A stretch of 64,000 nucleotides of DNA. Source: an uncultured Erythrobacter sp. GTDB lineage: Bacteria > Pseudomonadota > Alphaproteobacteria > Sphingomonadales > Sphingomonadaceae. The notes below the pieces were generated by a model. It was not told the DNA's origin. It saw only the letters and a program-made list of their open reading frames with translations, and ran no database searches. Below are positions 53,317 to 63,325 of the stretch, piece by piece. The stretch is from positions 1,836,861-1,900,860 of the forward strand of contig CANLZI010000001.1 in the NCBI GenBank assembly GCA_947495555.1. The letters run 5' to 3'. Every line of letters begins with the position of its first letter. Positions within the stretch are counted from its first letter, which is position 1. Made by a program: the position numbers and the translations under genes.

Positions 53317-54504
53317 ATGGCGATTGCTAAACTCCCGCGCTTGATTGCAATTTCCATTGCATCGCTAACGTTGGCGGCCGCTCTAGGCGCGCAGGCCATT
53401 AGCAGCGTCTCGACGCGCAAACAGCCCGCGGTGGCTGTCGCCGCTTTTCCTGCCAATGGATTGGGCAGAGAAGCACTGGCGTTCCAGAATTTCTCTGTGG
53501 CTGTGGCGCAAGAGACCGAACCGGCTGCTGCGGCCAAGGCCAATGCGAATGAGGCGTTGCAAGCGATCAAGACCGATCCTTTGGCGCCCAAGGCCTATGC
53601 CATTCTGGCTGTCGCCCAGGATGATGAAGGACTTCGCGGGGAGATTTTGGACGCGGCTGCTCAGCTGAACCGCCGCGACCTCAATTTGCAAAGCCTTGTC
53701 CTGAAGAAGCATCTGGATGCGCAAGATTATGCGAAAACGATCGATACGCTCGATCAAATTTTGCGGGTCCACCCGACCTATTCGCCGGAATTCTTTCCTG
53801 TATTGGCTGAGGCACTGGCCGACGAGGAAACTGTGCCGCTGTTTGCCGAAATTCTGGATGGCAGCTCGGACTGGCACCTGAGGTTCCTCAAATTTGCGAC
53901 ACGCCAGCGCAATGCGCGCGTCAATCTGGCGTTGTTGCGCCCGCAAATCTCCTCTGCCGACCTTGATTTTGACAAGCGACTGGTGGTTGGTTTGGCGGCG
54001 CAAGGCGAAATTGCAGCGGCATCATCGGTATATGAACTGGCGACGGGCAATGGCCAGCAGGCCATGCAATCAGGACCGCTCGATTGGAGCGGCGAGTTTC
54101 CACCGTTCGAATGGCAATTTGTGGATGAAGCAGGTTTTCGCGCGCAGCCCAGCCGCGATGGCGAGGAATTGGAATTGTTCGTCCGTCCGGGCAAGGGCGG
54201 GTTGATCGCAGGCCGTTTGTTGCAGGCGCCTGATGGGCCATTTGCCATATGGATCGATCATGACATCAAACCCGCGCATCAGCGCGAAGATGCCAGCCTT
54301 GTGCTAACTTGCACCAATGGAACTGCGCCGGTTTTGACCCAGACTTTGGAGCGGCCGACGGGCACATTCCAGGTTCAGGCGTTACCACAAGATTGTGATT
54401 ACATGGTGCTCGCGATCAATGCCCGCGCATGGACCGGGCGGTCGGCATTGCGCGGTTCGATCAAGCAAATTTCCGTATTGCCAGGCGCTTCGACAGGGAA
54501 TTGA
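53317..54504 (+). CDS. Secreted TPR-like protein of unknown function
   Basis: 395 residues with a signal peptide (cleavage near ALGAQA). Residues 75-230 are helical with repeat spacing that looks like TPR (ANEALQAIKTDPLAPKAYAILA, DYAKTIDTLDQIL). The C-terminal half (about 260-390) is mixed beta (FEWQFVDEAGFRAQP, LVLTCTNGTAP) and could be a carbohydrate-binding-like sandwich. I do not recognise the whole. It is 20 bases after the co-polymerase and so probably acts in periplasmic assembly or export of the polysaccharide. Confidence 0.75.
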   Translation: MAIAKLPRLIAISIASLTLAAALGAQAISSVSTRKQPAVAVAAFPANGLGREALAFQNFSVAVAQETEPAAAAKANANEALQAIKTDPLAPKAYAILAVAQDDEGLRGEILDAAAQLNRRDLNLQSLVLKKHLDAQDYAKTIDTLDQILRVHPTYSPEFFPVLAEALADEETVPLFAEILDGSSDWHLRFLKFATRQRNARVNLALLRPQISSADLDFDKRLVVGLAAQGEIAAASSVYELATGNGQQAMQSGPLDWSGEFPPFEWQFVDEAGFRAQPSRDGEELELFVRPGKGGLIAGRLLQAPDGPFAIWIDHDIKPAHQREDASLVLTCTNGTAPVLTQTLERPTGTFQVQALPQDCDYMVLAINARAWTGRSALRGSIKQISVLPGASTGN

Positions 54505-54530
54505 ATGCTCTGGGCGAGCAATCTGCCCAA

Positions 54531-55337
54531 TCAATCGAGAGCGATATCGGGTGCATCTTCCTGCTTCATGCCGACGACATGATAGCCGCCATCCACATGA
54601 TGCGTTTCTCCGGTCACGCCTGACGACAGATCAGAGCAGAAATAGAGTCCCGATCCGCCAACATCGTCAATCGTGATGTTGCGGCGCAATGGTGAATTCA
54701 GCTCGTTCCACTTGAGGATATAGCGGAAATCTCCGATCCCGCTTGCGGCCAAGGTCTTTACGGGACCCGCGCTGATCGCATTCACACGGATATTGCGCGG
54801 TCCCAGATCATTGGCGAGATATTTGACGCTGGTTTCCAGCGCAGCCTTGGCGACGCCCATCACATTGTAATGCGGGATCACTTTTTCAGCGCCGTAATAG
54901 GTTAGCGTGACGATGCTTCCGCCGCTTTCCGGCATCATCTCTGCCGCGCGTTTGGCCACAGCAACCAACGAATAGGCCGAGATGTTCATGGTCATCAGGA
55001 AATTGTCGAGGCTGGTATCGAGATATTGGCCGCGCAACTCGCTCTTGTCAGAAAATCCGATGGCGTGGACCACAAAGTCCAAGCTGTCCCATCGCGCCTT
55101 AAGCGTATCAAAGGCTGCATCCAGCGCGTCCATACTCGACACATCGCATTCAAATGTGAAATCGGAACCCAGCTGCTCGGCGAGGGGTTTAACCCGCTTT
55201 GCCAGGGCATCCCCTTGATAAGAGAACGCCAGCTCTGCGCCTTGCTCTGCCAGCTGCTTTGCTATGCCCCACGCCAATGACTTGTCATTGGCCAGACCCA
55301 TGATCAGCCCGCGCTTGCCCTGCATCAAACCGGTCAT
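54531..55337 (-). CDS. fabI: Enoyl-[acyl-carrier-protein] reductase (NADH)
   Basis: 268 residues, SDR fold. Last step of the fatty-acid elongation cycle. GLANDKSLAWGIA is the FabI nucleotide motif, and the catalytic Tyr-x6-Lys is in PHYNVMGVAK; GPVKTLAASGIGDF is the substrate-binding loop. Its start overlaps the stop of the BrkB-family gene (ATGA). It converges on the secreted TPR-like gene with 26 bases between. Confidence 0.95.
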   Translation of the reverse strand: MTGLMQGKRGLIMGLANDKSLAWGIAKQLAEQGAELAFSYQGDALAKRVKPLAEQLGSDFTFECDVSSMDALDAAFDTLKARWDSLDFVVHAIGFSDKSELRGQYLDTSLDNFLMTMNISAYSLVAVAKRAAEMMPESGGSIVTLTYYGAEKVIPHYNVMGVAKAALETSVKYLANDLGPRNIRVNAISAGPVKTLAASGIGDFRYILKWNELNSPLRRNITIDDVGGSGLYFCSDLSSGVTGETHHVDGGYHVVGMKQEDAPDIALD

Positions 55338-56365
55338 TCAGCCTTCTCCTCTCGTTCATCCACACCGTCTGCTGCAGACGCTTTGCCTTTGAGTTCCAGT
55401 GCTTGCTCGTCCGGGTGGACGGCCAGCGCTGCGTTCAGCTCTGCTCCAATAACAACTCCAAGCCCGACCAGCCAGAAAAAGAACAAGGCGACCATCACGC
55501 CTGCCAGGCTGGCATAGGTCAGATTGTAGGTGAAAAATATCTGCAGCACAGGAGGCAGGGCGCTCGAGACACCAAGCCACCACAGTGTGGTGAACAGCGC
55601 GCCTGGCCATTTGGGATAGCGCGCGCTGCGATACAGTGACGGCGTCAGTGTATAGAAAACCAGATAGAGCGATCCGGCCAACCCTATTGCTGGCACAATT
55701 CGTGACAGCTGCAAATTGGTCAAACGATCGGCCAAATGCGGGACATAATTTGCGACCAATTCCTGCGCTCCCACCAACATCAACTGCGACATCAGCGACA
55801 AGATCAATAACACCACCGCTGACAAAATTAGAAGAACAGAGCCCAGCCGATATTTCCAGAATGCGTGGGTCGCCTCCGTGCCATAGGCACGCCGCAAGAT
55901 GTCGCGAATGGTCTCGATCAGGCTCGACACGGTCCATAAGGCAACCAGCGCACCAACCCACAACAGCCAGCCCGTACGGGCTTGGATGACATCTTCGGCA
56001 ACAGGCCCAATGGTGGCCGCAACGGTTGGCGGCATGGCCGATACAACCGCATCGACCAAGGCTTGGCGTTGCATCACCCCGCCAAACAGCGATGCTAGCG
56101 CTGATCCCAAGATGAAAAACGGGAAGATTGCGAGCATCGACAGATAGGCCAGATTGCCCGCGTGAATGAAGCCATCATTATAGGTGCCGACAAAGGTCCG
56201 CTTAAGCACTTCGAACAGGCGCGATCGAGGGCCGATACGGCCGATCAGCCAAATCCTCAGCGCAGGTTTGCCGTCATCATCAACGCGTGCTTGACGTCGT
56301 CTGGCCTCAGGCGAAAGCGACAAGACACGGCGTCCGTCGGGATCAGGAACGTGGGATGACGACAA
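55334..56365 (-). CDS. YihY/virulence factor BrkB family membrane protein
   Basis: About 343 residues with six helices. NDGFIHAGNLAYLSMLAIFPFFI and the later WPGALFTTLWWLG belong to the BrkB/YihY family; function not established despite early annotation as a ribonuclease. C-terminal part (about 300-343) is soluble and acidic. Start uncertain: the frame is open to 56446 but that overlaps the DnaJ gene; a TTG at 56365 just past the DnaJ stop is reported. Confidence 0.82.
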   Translation of the reverse strand: MSSSHVPDPDGRRVLSLSPEARRRQARVDDDGKPALRIWLIGRIGPRSRLFEVLKRTFVGTYNDGFIHAGNLAYLSMLAIFPFFILGSALASLFGGVMQRQALVDAVVSAMPPTVAATIGPVAEDVIQARTGWLLWVGALVALWTVSSLIETIRDILRRAYGTEATHAFWKYRLGSVLLILSAVVLLILSLMSQLMLVGAQELVANYVPHLADRLTNLQLSRIVPAIGLAGSLYLVFYTLTPSLYRSARYPKWPGALFTTLWWLGVSSALPPVLQIFFTYNLTYASLAGVMVALFFFWLVGLGVVIGAELNAALAVHPDEQALELKGKASAADGVDEREEKAE

Positions 56366-56369
56366 GCGG

Positions 56370-57344
56370 TTATACCCCGAGTTTGCTGCGTGGCTCGCCG
56401 TCGTCTTTCCAGTCTTCCAACCGCTTGGCAAGCGCATCAAGATCATCTGGCAATTGGATTTCCAGAGTCACCAATTGATCGCCGCGCCCATTGGAGCTGG
56501 CCGAGCCCTTGGTGCTCCAGCCCTTGCCCTTTAGCCGCATAACCGTTCCGCCATTGGTGCCGGGTTTAATTGTCAGCATGACGGGACCATCGACGGTGGG
56601 GCATTTGACCTTTGCGCCTCCCACAGCCTCGTCCAGCGTGATGGGTAAATCCATCCGGATATTGTCGCCATCACGGCGGTAGAAGGGGTGACTGTCGACC
56701 TCCACCATCACCAGTCCATCGCCCACGCCGCCAGGCCCGTGTTGGCCCTTGCCTTTCAGGCGCATTTGCGTTCCGTCCTCAACTCCGGCTGGCAGCTTCA
56801 GATCGATCGCCTTGCCATCGGCCAATGTAATTCGCTGATCCGCTCTGGTGGCGGCATCAACAAAGGGCACGGCCAGACGATAATGAATGTCAGCCCCCTT
56901 TTTCGGAGGCGGAGCGCGCCTGCCGCCTGGTCCGCCGCCAAACCCGCTTGGGCCCGAACGTGGCCGACGGCCACCGCCGCCGCCAAAAAGACCCTCGAAC
57001 AGGTCGCCCAGATCCATGTCGTCGCCGCCAAATCCGCGCATATCTTCCGGCCGGAAGCCTTGCTGGCCGCCCCCATAGCCCCCGCCCATTCCTCCGCCCA
57101 TCCCGCCAAAGGGATTGGCCGGATTGCCGTCGGCGTCGATTTCTCCGCGGTCGAACTGCGCTCGCTTTTCCGAATCGGACAACAAATCATAGGCATTGGT
57201 AACGTGAGAAAAGCGCTCAGCCGCCTTGGGATTATCCTTATTGCGGTCAGGATGCAGCTGCTTTGCAAGCGTGCGATAGGCGCTCTTGATCTCTTTTTCA
57301 GAGGCCGTGCGCGCAACGCCAAGAGTTTTATAAGGATCGGACAT
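56370..57344 (-). CDS. DnaJ C-terminal domain chaperone (type B, CbpA-like)
   Basis: 324 residues. J domain at 1-65 with the HPD triad (residues 32-34), a long Gly/Phe-rich linker (about 75-150), then two beta-barrel substrate domains without the zinc-finger repeats of DnaJ proper. It stimulates DnaK ATPase and binds unfolded clients. First gene of a minus-strand group with brkB and fabI. Confidence 0.9.
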   Translation of the reverse strand: MSDPYKTLGVARTASEKEIKSAYRTLAKQLHPDRNKDNPKAAERFSHVTNAYDLLSDSEKRAQFDRGEIDADGNPANPFGGMGGGMGGGYGGGQQGFRPEDMRGFGGDDMDLGDLFEGLFGGGGGRRPRSGPSGFGGGPGGRRAPPPKKGADIHYRLAVPFVDAATRADQRITLADGKAIDLKLPAGVEDGTQMRLKGKGQHGPGGVGDGLVMVEVDSHPFYRRDGDNIRMDLPITLDEAVGGAKVKCPTVDGPVMLTIKPGTNGGTVMRLKGKGWSTKGSASSNGRGDQLVTLEIQLPDDLDALAKRLEDWKDDGEPRSKLGV

Positions 57345-57425
57345 GCCGTGTTAGCTAGGTAATGCACGGGCTTGGTGCAAGCACTCAGGCTTTCCTGTGG
57401 GCTCTGGGCGGAGTAAGGGGCCTGC

Positions 57426-58061
57426 ATGACCGACGCAAAATCAGACAATCCGGCCGACAATCTGGACAGCGTGATACCTGTCACAGATCCTATTGATCTG
57501 TTCGAGACATGGTTTTCCGAAGCGCGCGATGCTGAGCCCAATGATCCCAATGCCATGGCGTTGGCGACCGCCAATACGGATGCCGCGCCATCAGTGCGGA
57601 TGGTGTTGTTGAAGGGCCATGGCCAAACCGGCTTTACCTTCTTCACCAATGCACACAGCCGCAAGGGCGGCGAGATTCGCGCCAATATGCAGGCCGCTTT
57701 GTTGTTTCATTGGAAGAGCTTGCGGCGTCAAATTCGCATCGAAGGCCCTTTGAAAGAGGTCACCGCAGCGAAAGCGGATGCCTATTTCCACTCTCGCCCC
57801 CGGGTATCGCAAATAGCCTCGGCAGCATCGGATCAGTCGAGCGCTTTGGACCAACGCGCCACCTATTATGAGCGGGTTGCTCAATTTGAAGAACGTTATC
57901 CGCAGGGCGATATTCCGCGCCCCAAGCATTGGACCGGCTTTACACTCCAGCCCAGCGCGATGGAGTTCTGGATTGACCGGCCCGGACGTATGCATGATCG
58001 GCGCCGGTTTGAGCGGGCGGGCAGCACGTCCGCTTGGACCAGCACATTGCTGTACCCATGA
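57426..58061 (+). CDS. pdxH: Pyridoxamine 5'-phosphate oxidase
   Basis: 211 residues, the usual length. FMN-dependent oxidation of pyridoxine- or pyridoxamine-5'-phosphate to pyridoxal phosphate. SVRMVLLKGHGQTGFTFFTN, FHWKSLRRQIRIEG and the terminal RPGRMHDRRRFERA are family signatures including FMN phosphate-binding residues. AAGGGG precedes the ATG. Divergent from dnaJ; its stop overlaps the CDF gene. Confidence 0.94.
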   Translation: MTDAKSDNPADNLDSVIPVTDPIDLFETWFSEARDAEPNDPNAMALATANTDAAPSVRMVLLKGHGQTGFTFFTNAHSRKGGEIRANMQAALLFHWKSLRRQIRIEGPLKEVTAAKADAYFHSRPRVSQIASAASDQSSALDQRATYYERVAQFEERYPQGDIPRPKHWTGFTLQPSAMEFWIDRPGRMHDRRRFERAGSTSAWTSTLLYP

Positions 58062-59035
58062 GCAATAGCGCGATGGGGAAACAAGAGGGCGGGCCAGAGA
58101 GCAGGCGCGAAAACGGGCGCCTCAACCGAATGGCAGCCTATGCCTCGATTGCGACTGCGCTGTTTCTGGTCGGGCTCAAGCTGTGGGCGACTTGGCGCAC
58201 AGGCTCCACTGCCATGCTGGGCAGTCTGGCTGATACTGCGCTGGATCTGGTCGCCAGTATCGCAACATTGATCGGCGTATGGGTCGCGGCCCATCCCGCT
58301 GACGAGAATCACCGCTTTGGGCACGGTAAGGCTGAGTCCTTGGCCGCGATGTTCCAAGTGATCCTGATTGCATTGTCTGCCGCTGCAATTGGGTTTCGTG
58401 CGGTCAGCCATTTGGTTGAAGGTCAAGAGGTTCGCGCCGCTGAAGAGGGTATCGCGGTTTCCATCATTGCTATTGTGGCCACGCTCGGCCTGCTGGCATG
58501 GCAGCGCCATGTAATCCGCAAGACTGGATCGATTGCGATTCAAACCGATCATTTGCACTATCAATCTGATTTGCTGCTCAATCTGGCGGTTATCGCGGCT
58601 CTGGTGCTGGACCAAATGCTTGGCTTAACCGGCGCCGATCCATTGTTCGGCCTGTTGATCGCTGCATGGTTGCTGTGGGGCGCATGGCGCGCTGCGGGCG
58701 AGGCTATTGACCACCTGATGGATCGCGAATGGCCCGAAGAAAAGCGGACCCGGTTTGTGGAGCTGGCGGCCCAGCATCCAGAGCTGTCCAATTTGCATGA
58801 TTTGCGGACCCGGACGAGCGGAAATCTGGACTTTGTGCAGTTTCATGTGGATCTGCCCGGATCGATGAGTGTGGACGAGGCCCATGACATTATCGAACGG
58901 GTCGAGGCCGATCTGATGCAGCACTTCCCCCAGATGGAATTGCTCATCCATATCGACCCCAAGGGGCATGTCGATGAACCGGGCAATCCGTTGGTTGAAG
59001 CCGATGAATTTGAGAAATTGGAGAATGACGAATGA
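58058..59035 (+). CDS. Cation diffusion facilitator family transporter
   Basis: About 325 residues with six helices. Exports divalent metal ions using the proton gradient. Site A residues are in GSLADTALDLVAS and HYQSDLLLNLAV; the loop HRFGHGKAESLAA is characteristic. The C-terminal cytoplasmic ferredoxin-like domain starts near 215 (HDLRTRTSGNLDFVQFHVD). The ATG at 58058 overlaps the pdxH stop (ATGA). Metal specificity not clear: the DxxxD pattern fits the Fe/Zn group (FieF-like). Confidence 0.9.
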   Translation: MSNSAMGKQEGGPESRRENGRLNRMAAYASIATALFLVGLKLWATWRTGSTAMLGSLADTALDLVASIATLIGVWVAAHPADENHRFGHGKAESLAAMFQVILIALSAAAIGFRAVSHLVEGQEVRAAEEGIAVSIIAIVATLGLLAWQRHVIRKTGSIAIQTDHLHYQSDLLLNLAVIAALVLDQMLGLTGADPLFGLLIAAWLLWGAWRAAGEAIDHLMDREWPEEKRTRFVELAAQHPELSNLHDLRTRTSGNLDFVQFHVDLPGSMSVDEAHDIIERVEADLMQHFPQMELLIHIDPKGHVDEPGNPLVEADEFEKLENDE

Positions 59036-59841
59036 GCGGGCCACACAAAATCCCGTATTGGCATGTCGATGCATTTGCGGGCCGGACATTCGCTGGCAAT
59101 CAGGCCGCCGTAATGGTGCTGGAAGAATGGCTGCCCGATGACCAATTGGTCGCGATTGGCGGCGAGAATATGTTCGCCGAGACCGCCTTTGTGGTGCGCG
59201 ATGAAACGGGCGCAGCGGATTGGGAGCTGCGGTGGTGCACCCCGACTTATGAGATAGCATTGTGCGGTCACGCGACGCTGGCCAGCGGCCATGTCTTGTT
59301 GACCCGTGACGGCGGCGACGCCGTAACTTTCCGCACACGCAAGTCGGGCATTTTGGAAGTCCGGCGGGCAGCCGGCGATGGCTATGAAGTGGCGCTGCCT
59401 GCTATCGCGACACAGCCAGCCACATATCCGGAAGCTGTGGCATTGCTGGGTGCCGAACCGATTTTGGTTCACCGCAATGATACGCTCTACAATATCTTTC
59501 TGTTCGAGAATGAAGCTCAGGTGAGGGCTCTCAACCCCGACCTAAGGGCTTTGGGCGAGTTCGGCGTCGAACAATTCGCCTGCACCGCGCCGGGCGACCA
59601 TAGTGACATTGTCAGCCGCGTGTTCGTGCCGGGTGCTGGTGTAGACGAGGACAGCGTAACCGGCTCAGCCCATGCCGCCCTTACTCCGTTCTGGGCCGAG
59701 AGACTGGGTCGCGACAACTTTACCGCACATCAGGCGTCCGAGCGTAGCGGCGATTTGACCTGCCGATTGGATGGCGATCAGGTTTGGTTGGGCGGTGAAT
59801 GCGTCACGGTGGTTGAGGGTAGCTTTTATCTGACCGGATAA
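59032..59841 (+). CDS. PhzF family isomerase/epimerase-like protein
   Basis: 269 residues, two-domain diaminopimelate-epimerase fold. The catalytic glutamate is in MFAETAFVV, with CGHATLASGHVL and the later GSAHAALTPFW. Substrates of this family are mostly unknown. ATGA overlap with the CDF gene. Converges on the serine hydrolase; the two overlap by 16 bases at their ends. Confidence 0.86.
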   Translation: MSGPHKIPYWHVDAFAGRTFAGNQAAVMVLEEWLPDDQLVAIGGENMFAETAFVVRDETGAADWELRWCTPTYEIALCGHATLASGHVLLTRDGGDAVTFRTRKSGILEVRRAAGDGYEVALPAIATQPATYPEAVALLGAEPILVHRNDTLYNIFLFENEAQVRALNPDLRALGEFGVEQFACTAPGDHSDIVSRVFVPGAGVDEDSVTGSAHAALTPFWAERLGRDNFTAHQASERSGDLTCRLDGDQVWLGGECVTVVEGSFYLTG

Positions 59842-60968
59842 AGCTGAAAGACATCGGCCAGTTGCTGCACCATTCGCACGCGGTCCTCTCTGGCTGAATG
59901 GCCCAGTCTGACGACGGTTACGCGCTGTTGGGGCGAGACAATCACATATTGCCCCATATGGCCGATCAAGGCGAACATGCTGTGCGGTGCCCGATCGGGA
60001 AACAGTGGATGGCGTTGTTCTGCATCCTCCAGCGGGCGGTTCAGCCAGGTTTGGAAGCCATAATGGGGGGAACGCGGGCTGGGCGAAACCATCCGTTCAA
60101 CCCAGCGGCGTGGGACCAATTGCTCGCCCGTAGGAGCCTTGCCCTTGTTTCGCAGCATCTCTCCTAATTTGGCCCAATCCCGCGCCGTGCCATGGATCAG
60201 ACTGCCACCAATCAGCGTTCCCGCAGCGTCAAATTCGGGCACCATCGAATCCATTTTCAGCGGGCCAAACAGCCTCGCATCGAGATAGTCGGTCACTGCC
60301 TGCCGACGAATATCGGGGTCTTTGCTGTTGGTTAGAACATCGGCAGCGATGTCCGCCAAGATGACCGTCGTGTTGGTAGAATATTCAAACTTTGCGCCCG
60401 GCTCAGCCTCCAACGGCTGTTCTTCGGCCCAGCGCGCCATGTCATCGCGGCCATCCAGAAACAGCATGCGCACTTCTGAGCTTTCATAGGGCGGATCGCC
60501 CGCCTCGGTGTGGCGCAATCCGCTGCGCATTTGCAGCAATTGTCGCAATGTGATTTCGCCGCGAGCATCGCCTGACCGACGCCATTGCGGGACAGGCGCG
60601 CTTTCATCCAGGCTCAACTTGCCATCCGCCACCATCATCCCGATCATGATGGCGGTGATGGTCTTGGCCATGGACCAGCTGATGAAGCGCGTGTCCGGGC
60701 CATAGCCTTCGCTGTAACGCTCGGCCGCTAGCGCGCCATTTTGCATCACGACAATTGCGCGTGTCTCGCCCAAATCGGGCAATGCGAACAGATTATCGAC
60801 TTCTCGGGCAAGGTCTTGCTTTGGCGCACCAGCATCATCGGTGACAGCAGCCAGCGCCTCCTCACTCAGCGGTGCCGGCGGCAGTTCGGCATCCGAACAG
60901 GCAGATAGTGTGAGGGCAAGGCTTGGCAGGGCCAGCACTGAGGCGATAAGGGATAGCGACCGATTCAT
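59826..60968 (-). CDS. Serine hydrolase of the beta-lactamase/class C fold, lipoprotein
   Basis: 380 residues with a lipoprotein signal (LTLSAC). The Ser-x-x-Lys motif is in SWSMAKT and the Tyr-x-Asn equivalent in YSTNT; a C-terminal HMGQYV replaces the K-T-G box. Such proteins are esterases or D-aminopeptidase-like enzymes in the periplasm; a true beta-lactamase role is not indicated. GGGGG 6 to 7 bases before 60968 supports that start over the frame opening at 61196. Confidence 0.86.
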   Translation of the reverse strand: MNRSLSLIASVLALPSLALTLSACSDAELPPAPLSEEALAAVTDDAGAPKQDLAREVDNLFALPDLGETRAIVVMQNGALAAERYSEGYGPDTRFISWSMAKTITAIMIGMMVADGKLSLDESAPVPQWRRSGDARGEITLRQLLQMRSGLRHTEAGDPPYESSEVRMLFLDGRDDMARWAEEQPLEAEPGAKFEYSTNTTVILADIAADVLTNSKDPDIRRQAVTDYLDARLFGPLKMDSMVPEFDAAGTLIGGSLIHGTARDWAKLGEMLRNKGKAPTGEQLVPRRWVERMVSPSPRSPHYGFQTWLNRPLEDAEQRHPLFPDRAPHSMFALIGHMGQYVIVSPQQRVTVVRLGHSAREDRVRMVQQLADVFQLYPVR

Positions 60969-61000
60969 AATTACCCCCTCACTCGCGCAAGGAAATTCAC

Positions 61001-61342
61001 TTGGCAATTGCAAAGTCGCACACAAAGCCACGTTATGGACGATGGGTGGCCCTGATTGCCCTGATTGCAATTGCTGCTTTGGCCTGGAGCTATCGTGGGC
61101 CAGCGCAAGGTTATGCCAGTACAGCCACCGCCTATAGCGCGCGGGTCGCGTGCTCCTGCCGCTTTGTTGCAGGCCGCAGTCTGGAAGATTGCGCAAAGGA
61201 CAAGCTGGGCGGAATGGAATTGGTAACGCTGGTTGAGGATGTCGATGCCAAAAGCGTGACGGCGCGTTTTCCGCTCATTTCGGAGGACACTGCCAGCTAC
61301 CGCGAAGGCTATGGCTGCGTGCTGCAACCCTGGCAGGGGTAG
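61001..61342 (+). CDS. Small anchored protein with conserved cysteines, unknown function
   Basis: 113 residues. N-terminal membrane helix (about 14-30), then ARVACSCRFVAGRSLEDCAKD and YREGYGCVLQP; four cysteines in a periplasmic or secreted part. A similar short protein occurs next to serine hydrolases in other sphingomonads, as I recall, with no known role. TTG start at 61001. Divergent from the serine hydrolase. Confidence 0.68.
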   Translation: MAIAKSHTKPRYGRWVALIALIAIAALAWSYRGPAQGYASTATAYSARVACSCRFVAGRSLEDCAKDKLGGMELVTLVEDVDAKSVTARFPLISEDTASYREGYGCVLQPWQG

Positions 61343-61386
61343 TTCCGAGCTGCTTGCCTACTATAAATAGGTGCGATCAGGCGTGA

Positions 61387-62541
61387 TCAGGCAGCGTTGG
61401 TGGTTTCTTCTATCCAGCCGCCGCCAATGACCCGCTCTCCGCAATAGATCACCGCTGCTTGACCGGGTGCCACGCCGAATTCTGGCTCGGCAAAATGGAT
61501 CGCAACGCTTTGCCCATCGCCCAGCGCGCCTTCCAGCGTGATCGGAACGGGCTTTGCCAGACTACGGACTTTGGCTGTCAGCGGAGCATCGGGGATCGGG
61601 CCAATTCGGTTGGTCTCGATCAGAGTGGCCGAGCTGACGGCCAGCATGCGTTTGGGGCCGACCCGCACTTCACGGCTATCGGCATCCAGTCCTACCACAT
61701 ACAGCGGCTCTGCTTGCCCACCGATATCCAGCCCGCGGCGTTGTCCTACGGTATAATGGACGATGCCCTTGTGCTCGCCCAGCACATCGCCGCTTTGCGC
61801 ATGCACAATTGCGCCGGGCGTGCCGCCTTCGGGGCGCATGGCTTTGACAATTTTGGCGTAATCCCCGTCCGGGACAAAGCAGATGTCCTGACTGTCAGGC
61901 TTGGCTGCATTGCGCAGGCCAGCCTGTTCGGCCAGCTCGCGCACTTGTGCTTTGGGCAAACCACCCAAGGGAAAGCGGATGTAATCCAGCTGCGCCTCGG
62001 TGGTGGCGTAGAGGAAATAAGATTGGTCGCGCGCGGGATCCAAGGCGCGGTGCATTTCCACTCCGGCTGGACCCATCACCCGCTTTACATAATGGCCTGT
62101 CGCCAGGCAGTCTGCGCCCAATTCACGCGCCATCCGGAACAGATCGGTGAATTTGGGCCCCATATTGCAGCGGATGCAGGGCACCGGCGTGCGCCCGGCG
62201 AGATATTCATCGGCGAATTGCTCAACCACATCTTCGCGAAAGGCGCTTTCGTGGTCGAACACATAATGGGCAATGCCCAATTTGTCCGACACTGCGCGGG
62301 CATCGCTGATGTCATCGCCTGCACAACATGCGCCTTTGCGGCCAGTTGCTGCGCCATAATCATATAATTGCAAGGTTATGCCGATGACTTCGGCCCCGCT
62401 TGCGGCCGCCAAGGCAGCGACCACGGACGAATCGACGCCGCCCGACATCGCTACAACAATGCGGCTTTCGCTCGCCGGTTTTGGCAAGTCGAACAAAGCC
62501 GCAGCATCCAGCCCGGCATCAAAGATATTGGCATGTGACAT
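61387..62541 (-). CDS. mnmA: tRNA-specific 2-thiouridylase MnmA
   Basis: 384 residues. Sulfur transfer to U34 of Lys, Glu and Gln tRNAs. PP-loop AMSGGVDSS near 31-39, first catalytic cysteine in [11 protein letters not shown] and the second in [13 protein letters not shown]. The N-terminal 25 residues ([17 protein letters not shown]) extend beyond the E. coli form and are usual in alphaproteobacteria. Monocistronic, converging on the small cysteine protein. Confidence 0.95.
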   Translation of the reverse strand: MSHANIFDAGLDAAALFDLPKPASESRIVVAMSGGVDSSVVAALAAASGAEVIGITLQLYDYGAATGRKGACCAGDDISDARAVSDKLGIAHYVFDHESAFREDVVEQFADEYLAGRTPVPCIRCNMGPKFTDLFRMARELGADCLATGHYVKRVMGPAGVEMHRALDPARDQSYFLYATTEAQLDYIRFPLGGLPKAQVRELAEQAGLRNAAKPDSQDICFVPDGDYAKIVKAMRPEGGTPGAIVHAQSGDVLGEHKGIVHYTVGQRRGLDIGGQAEPLYVVGLDADSREVRVGPKRMLAVSSATLIETNRIGPIPDAPLTAKVRSLAKPVPITLEGALGDGQSVAIHFAEPEFGVAPGQAAVIYCGERVIGGGWIEETTNAA

Positions 62542-62689
62542 GGTTGGGCGCGCCTATACACAGGCCGCCCCTGCATATCCAGCCATTGTAAGCTGGTGCG
62601 GGGCGATGTCCGCGCCCGCTTAATCCTAACCGATAGTAAACGCTGGTTTTACCTGTTCTTGAGAAGTGTGGGGCTATGGCCGTCAAATC

Positions 62690-63025
62690 ATGTTTGAAAG
62701 CAGAACCAATTTTGATCAGGCAATGGCCATCGCGCCAGAGGCCTTGGGCGACAAAGCGGCACCTTCCGGTGGCACCGCTTTGCGCGCATTTGGCTGGTCT
62801 GAATTGACCGCTCGCATCAATGCAGCGCGCGATCTGCGCCGAGTTCTGCGGCACGAAGGCGCTTATGGCGCTGCCAGTTTTGGCGATGCCGCTGCGGCCT
62901 ATTTCAAACCCCTAGATAATGGCAAACGGCCTGTTAACCATGGTGCTTTAGAGCATGGCAAATCCTGTTGGCTTACAGCCACTTCAGCTGAAGTGAATGC
63001 GGCAACAGGTGACCGAGAGATTTGA
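62690..63025 (+). CDS. Small protein of unknown function upstream of sciP
   Basis: 111 residues; not recognised. ESRTNFDQAMAIAPEALG begins the protein, and the middle FGWSELTARINAARDLRRVL is helical, amphipathic. No signal or membrane segment. It ends exactly where sciP starts, so the two should be co-transcribed and the product may belong to the same cell-cycle circuit. ATG at 62690 is preferred; the frame is open from 62666. Confidence 0.65.
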   Translation: MFESRTNFDQAMAIAPEALGDKAAPSGGTALRAFGWSELTARINAARDLRRVLRHEGAYGAASFGDAAAAYFKPLDNGKRPVNHGALEHGKSCWLTATSAEVNAATGDREI

Positions 63026-63325
63026 ATGATTGAGAACCAAGACATACGTCCAGCTCAGGTTATCGGCCCACTCGGTGAGCCGCTGACTATTGATGATCTG
63101 CCCTCGCCCAGCACAAAGCGCTGGGTCGTTCGTCGCAAGGCCGAAGTGGTCGCTGCGGTGAATGGCGGCCTGCTGACCATCGATGAAGTGCTGGATCGTT
63201 ATGGCCTTACTCTGGAAGAGTTCGCGTCATGGCAGCGCGCGGTCGATCGGTCCGGTATGCAGGGCCTGCGGGTTACCCGGATCCAGCATTATCGCGACCT
63301 GTACGAACGCCAACTCAAATATTGA
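63026..63325 (+). CDS. sciP: CtrA inhibitor SciP (DUF1153)
   Basis: 99 residues. HTH protein that binds the CtrA master regulator and blocks its activation of transcription in Caulobacter. The signature LPSPSTKRWVVRRKAEVVAAV (about 26-46), LTIDEVLDRYGLTLEEFASW and the C-terminal LRVTRIQHYRDL are all present. The ATG follows the stop of the small upstream gene with no gap. TTAACCAT, a CtrA half-site pattern, lies at 62934-62941 within the upstream gene. Confidence 0.93.
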   Translation: MIENQDIRPAQVIGPLGEPLTIDDLPSPSTKRWVVRRKAEVVAAVNGGLLTIDEVLDRYGLTLEEFASWQRAVDRSGMQGLRVTRIQHYRDLYERQLKY

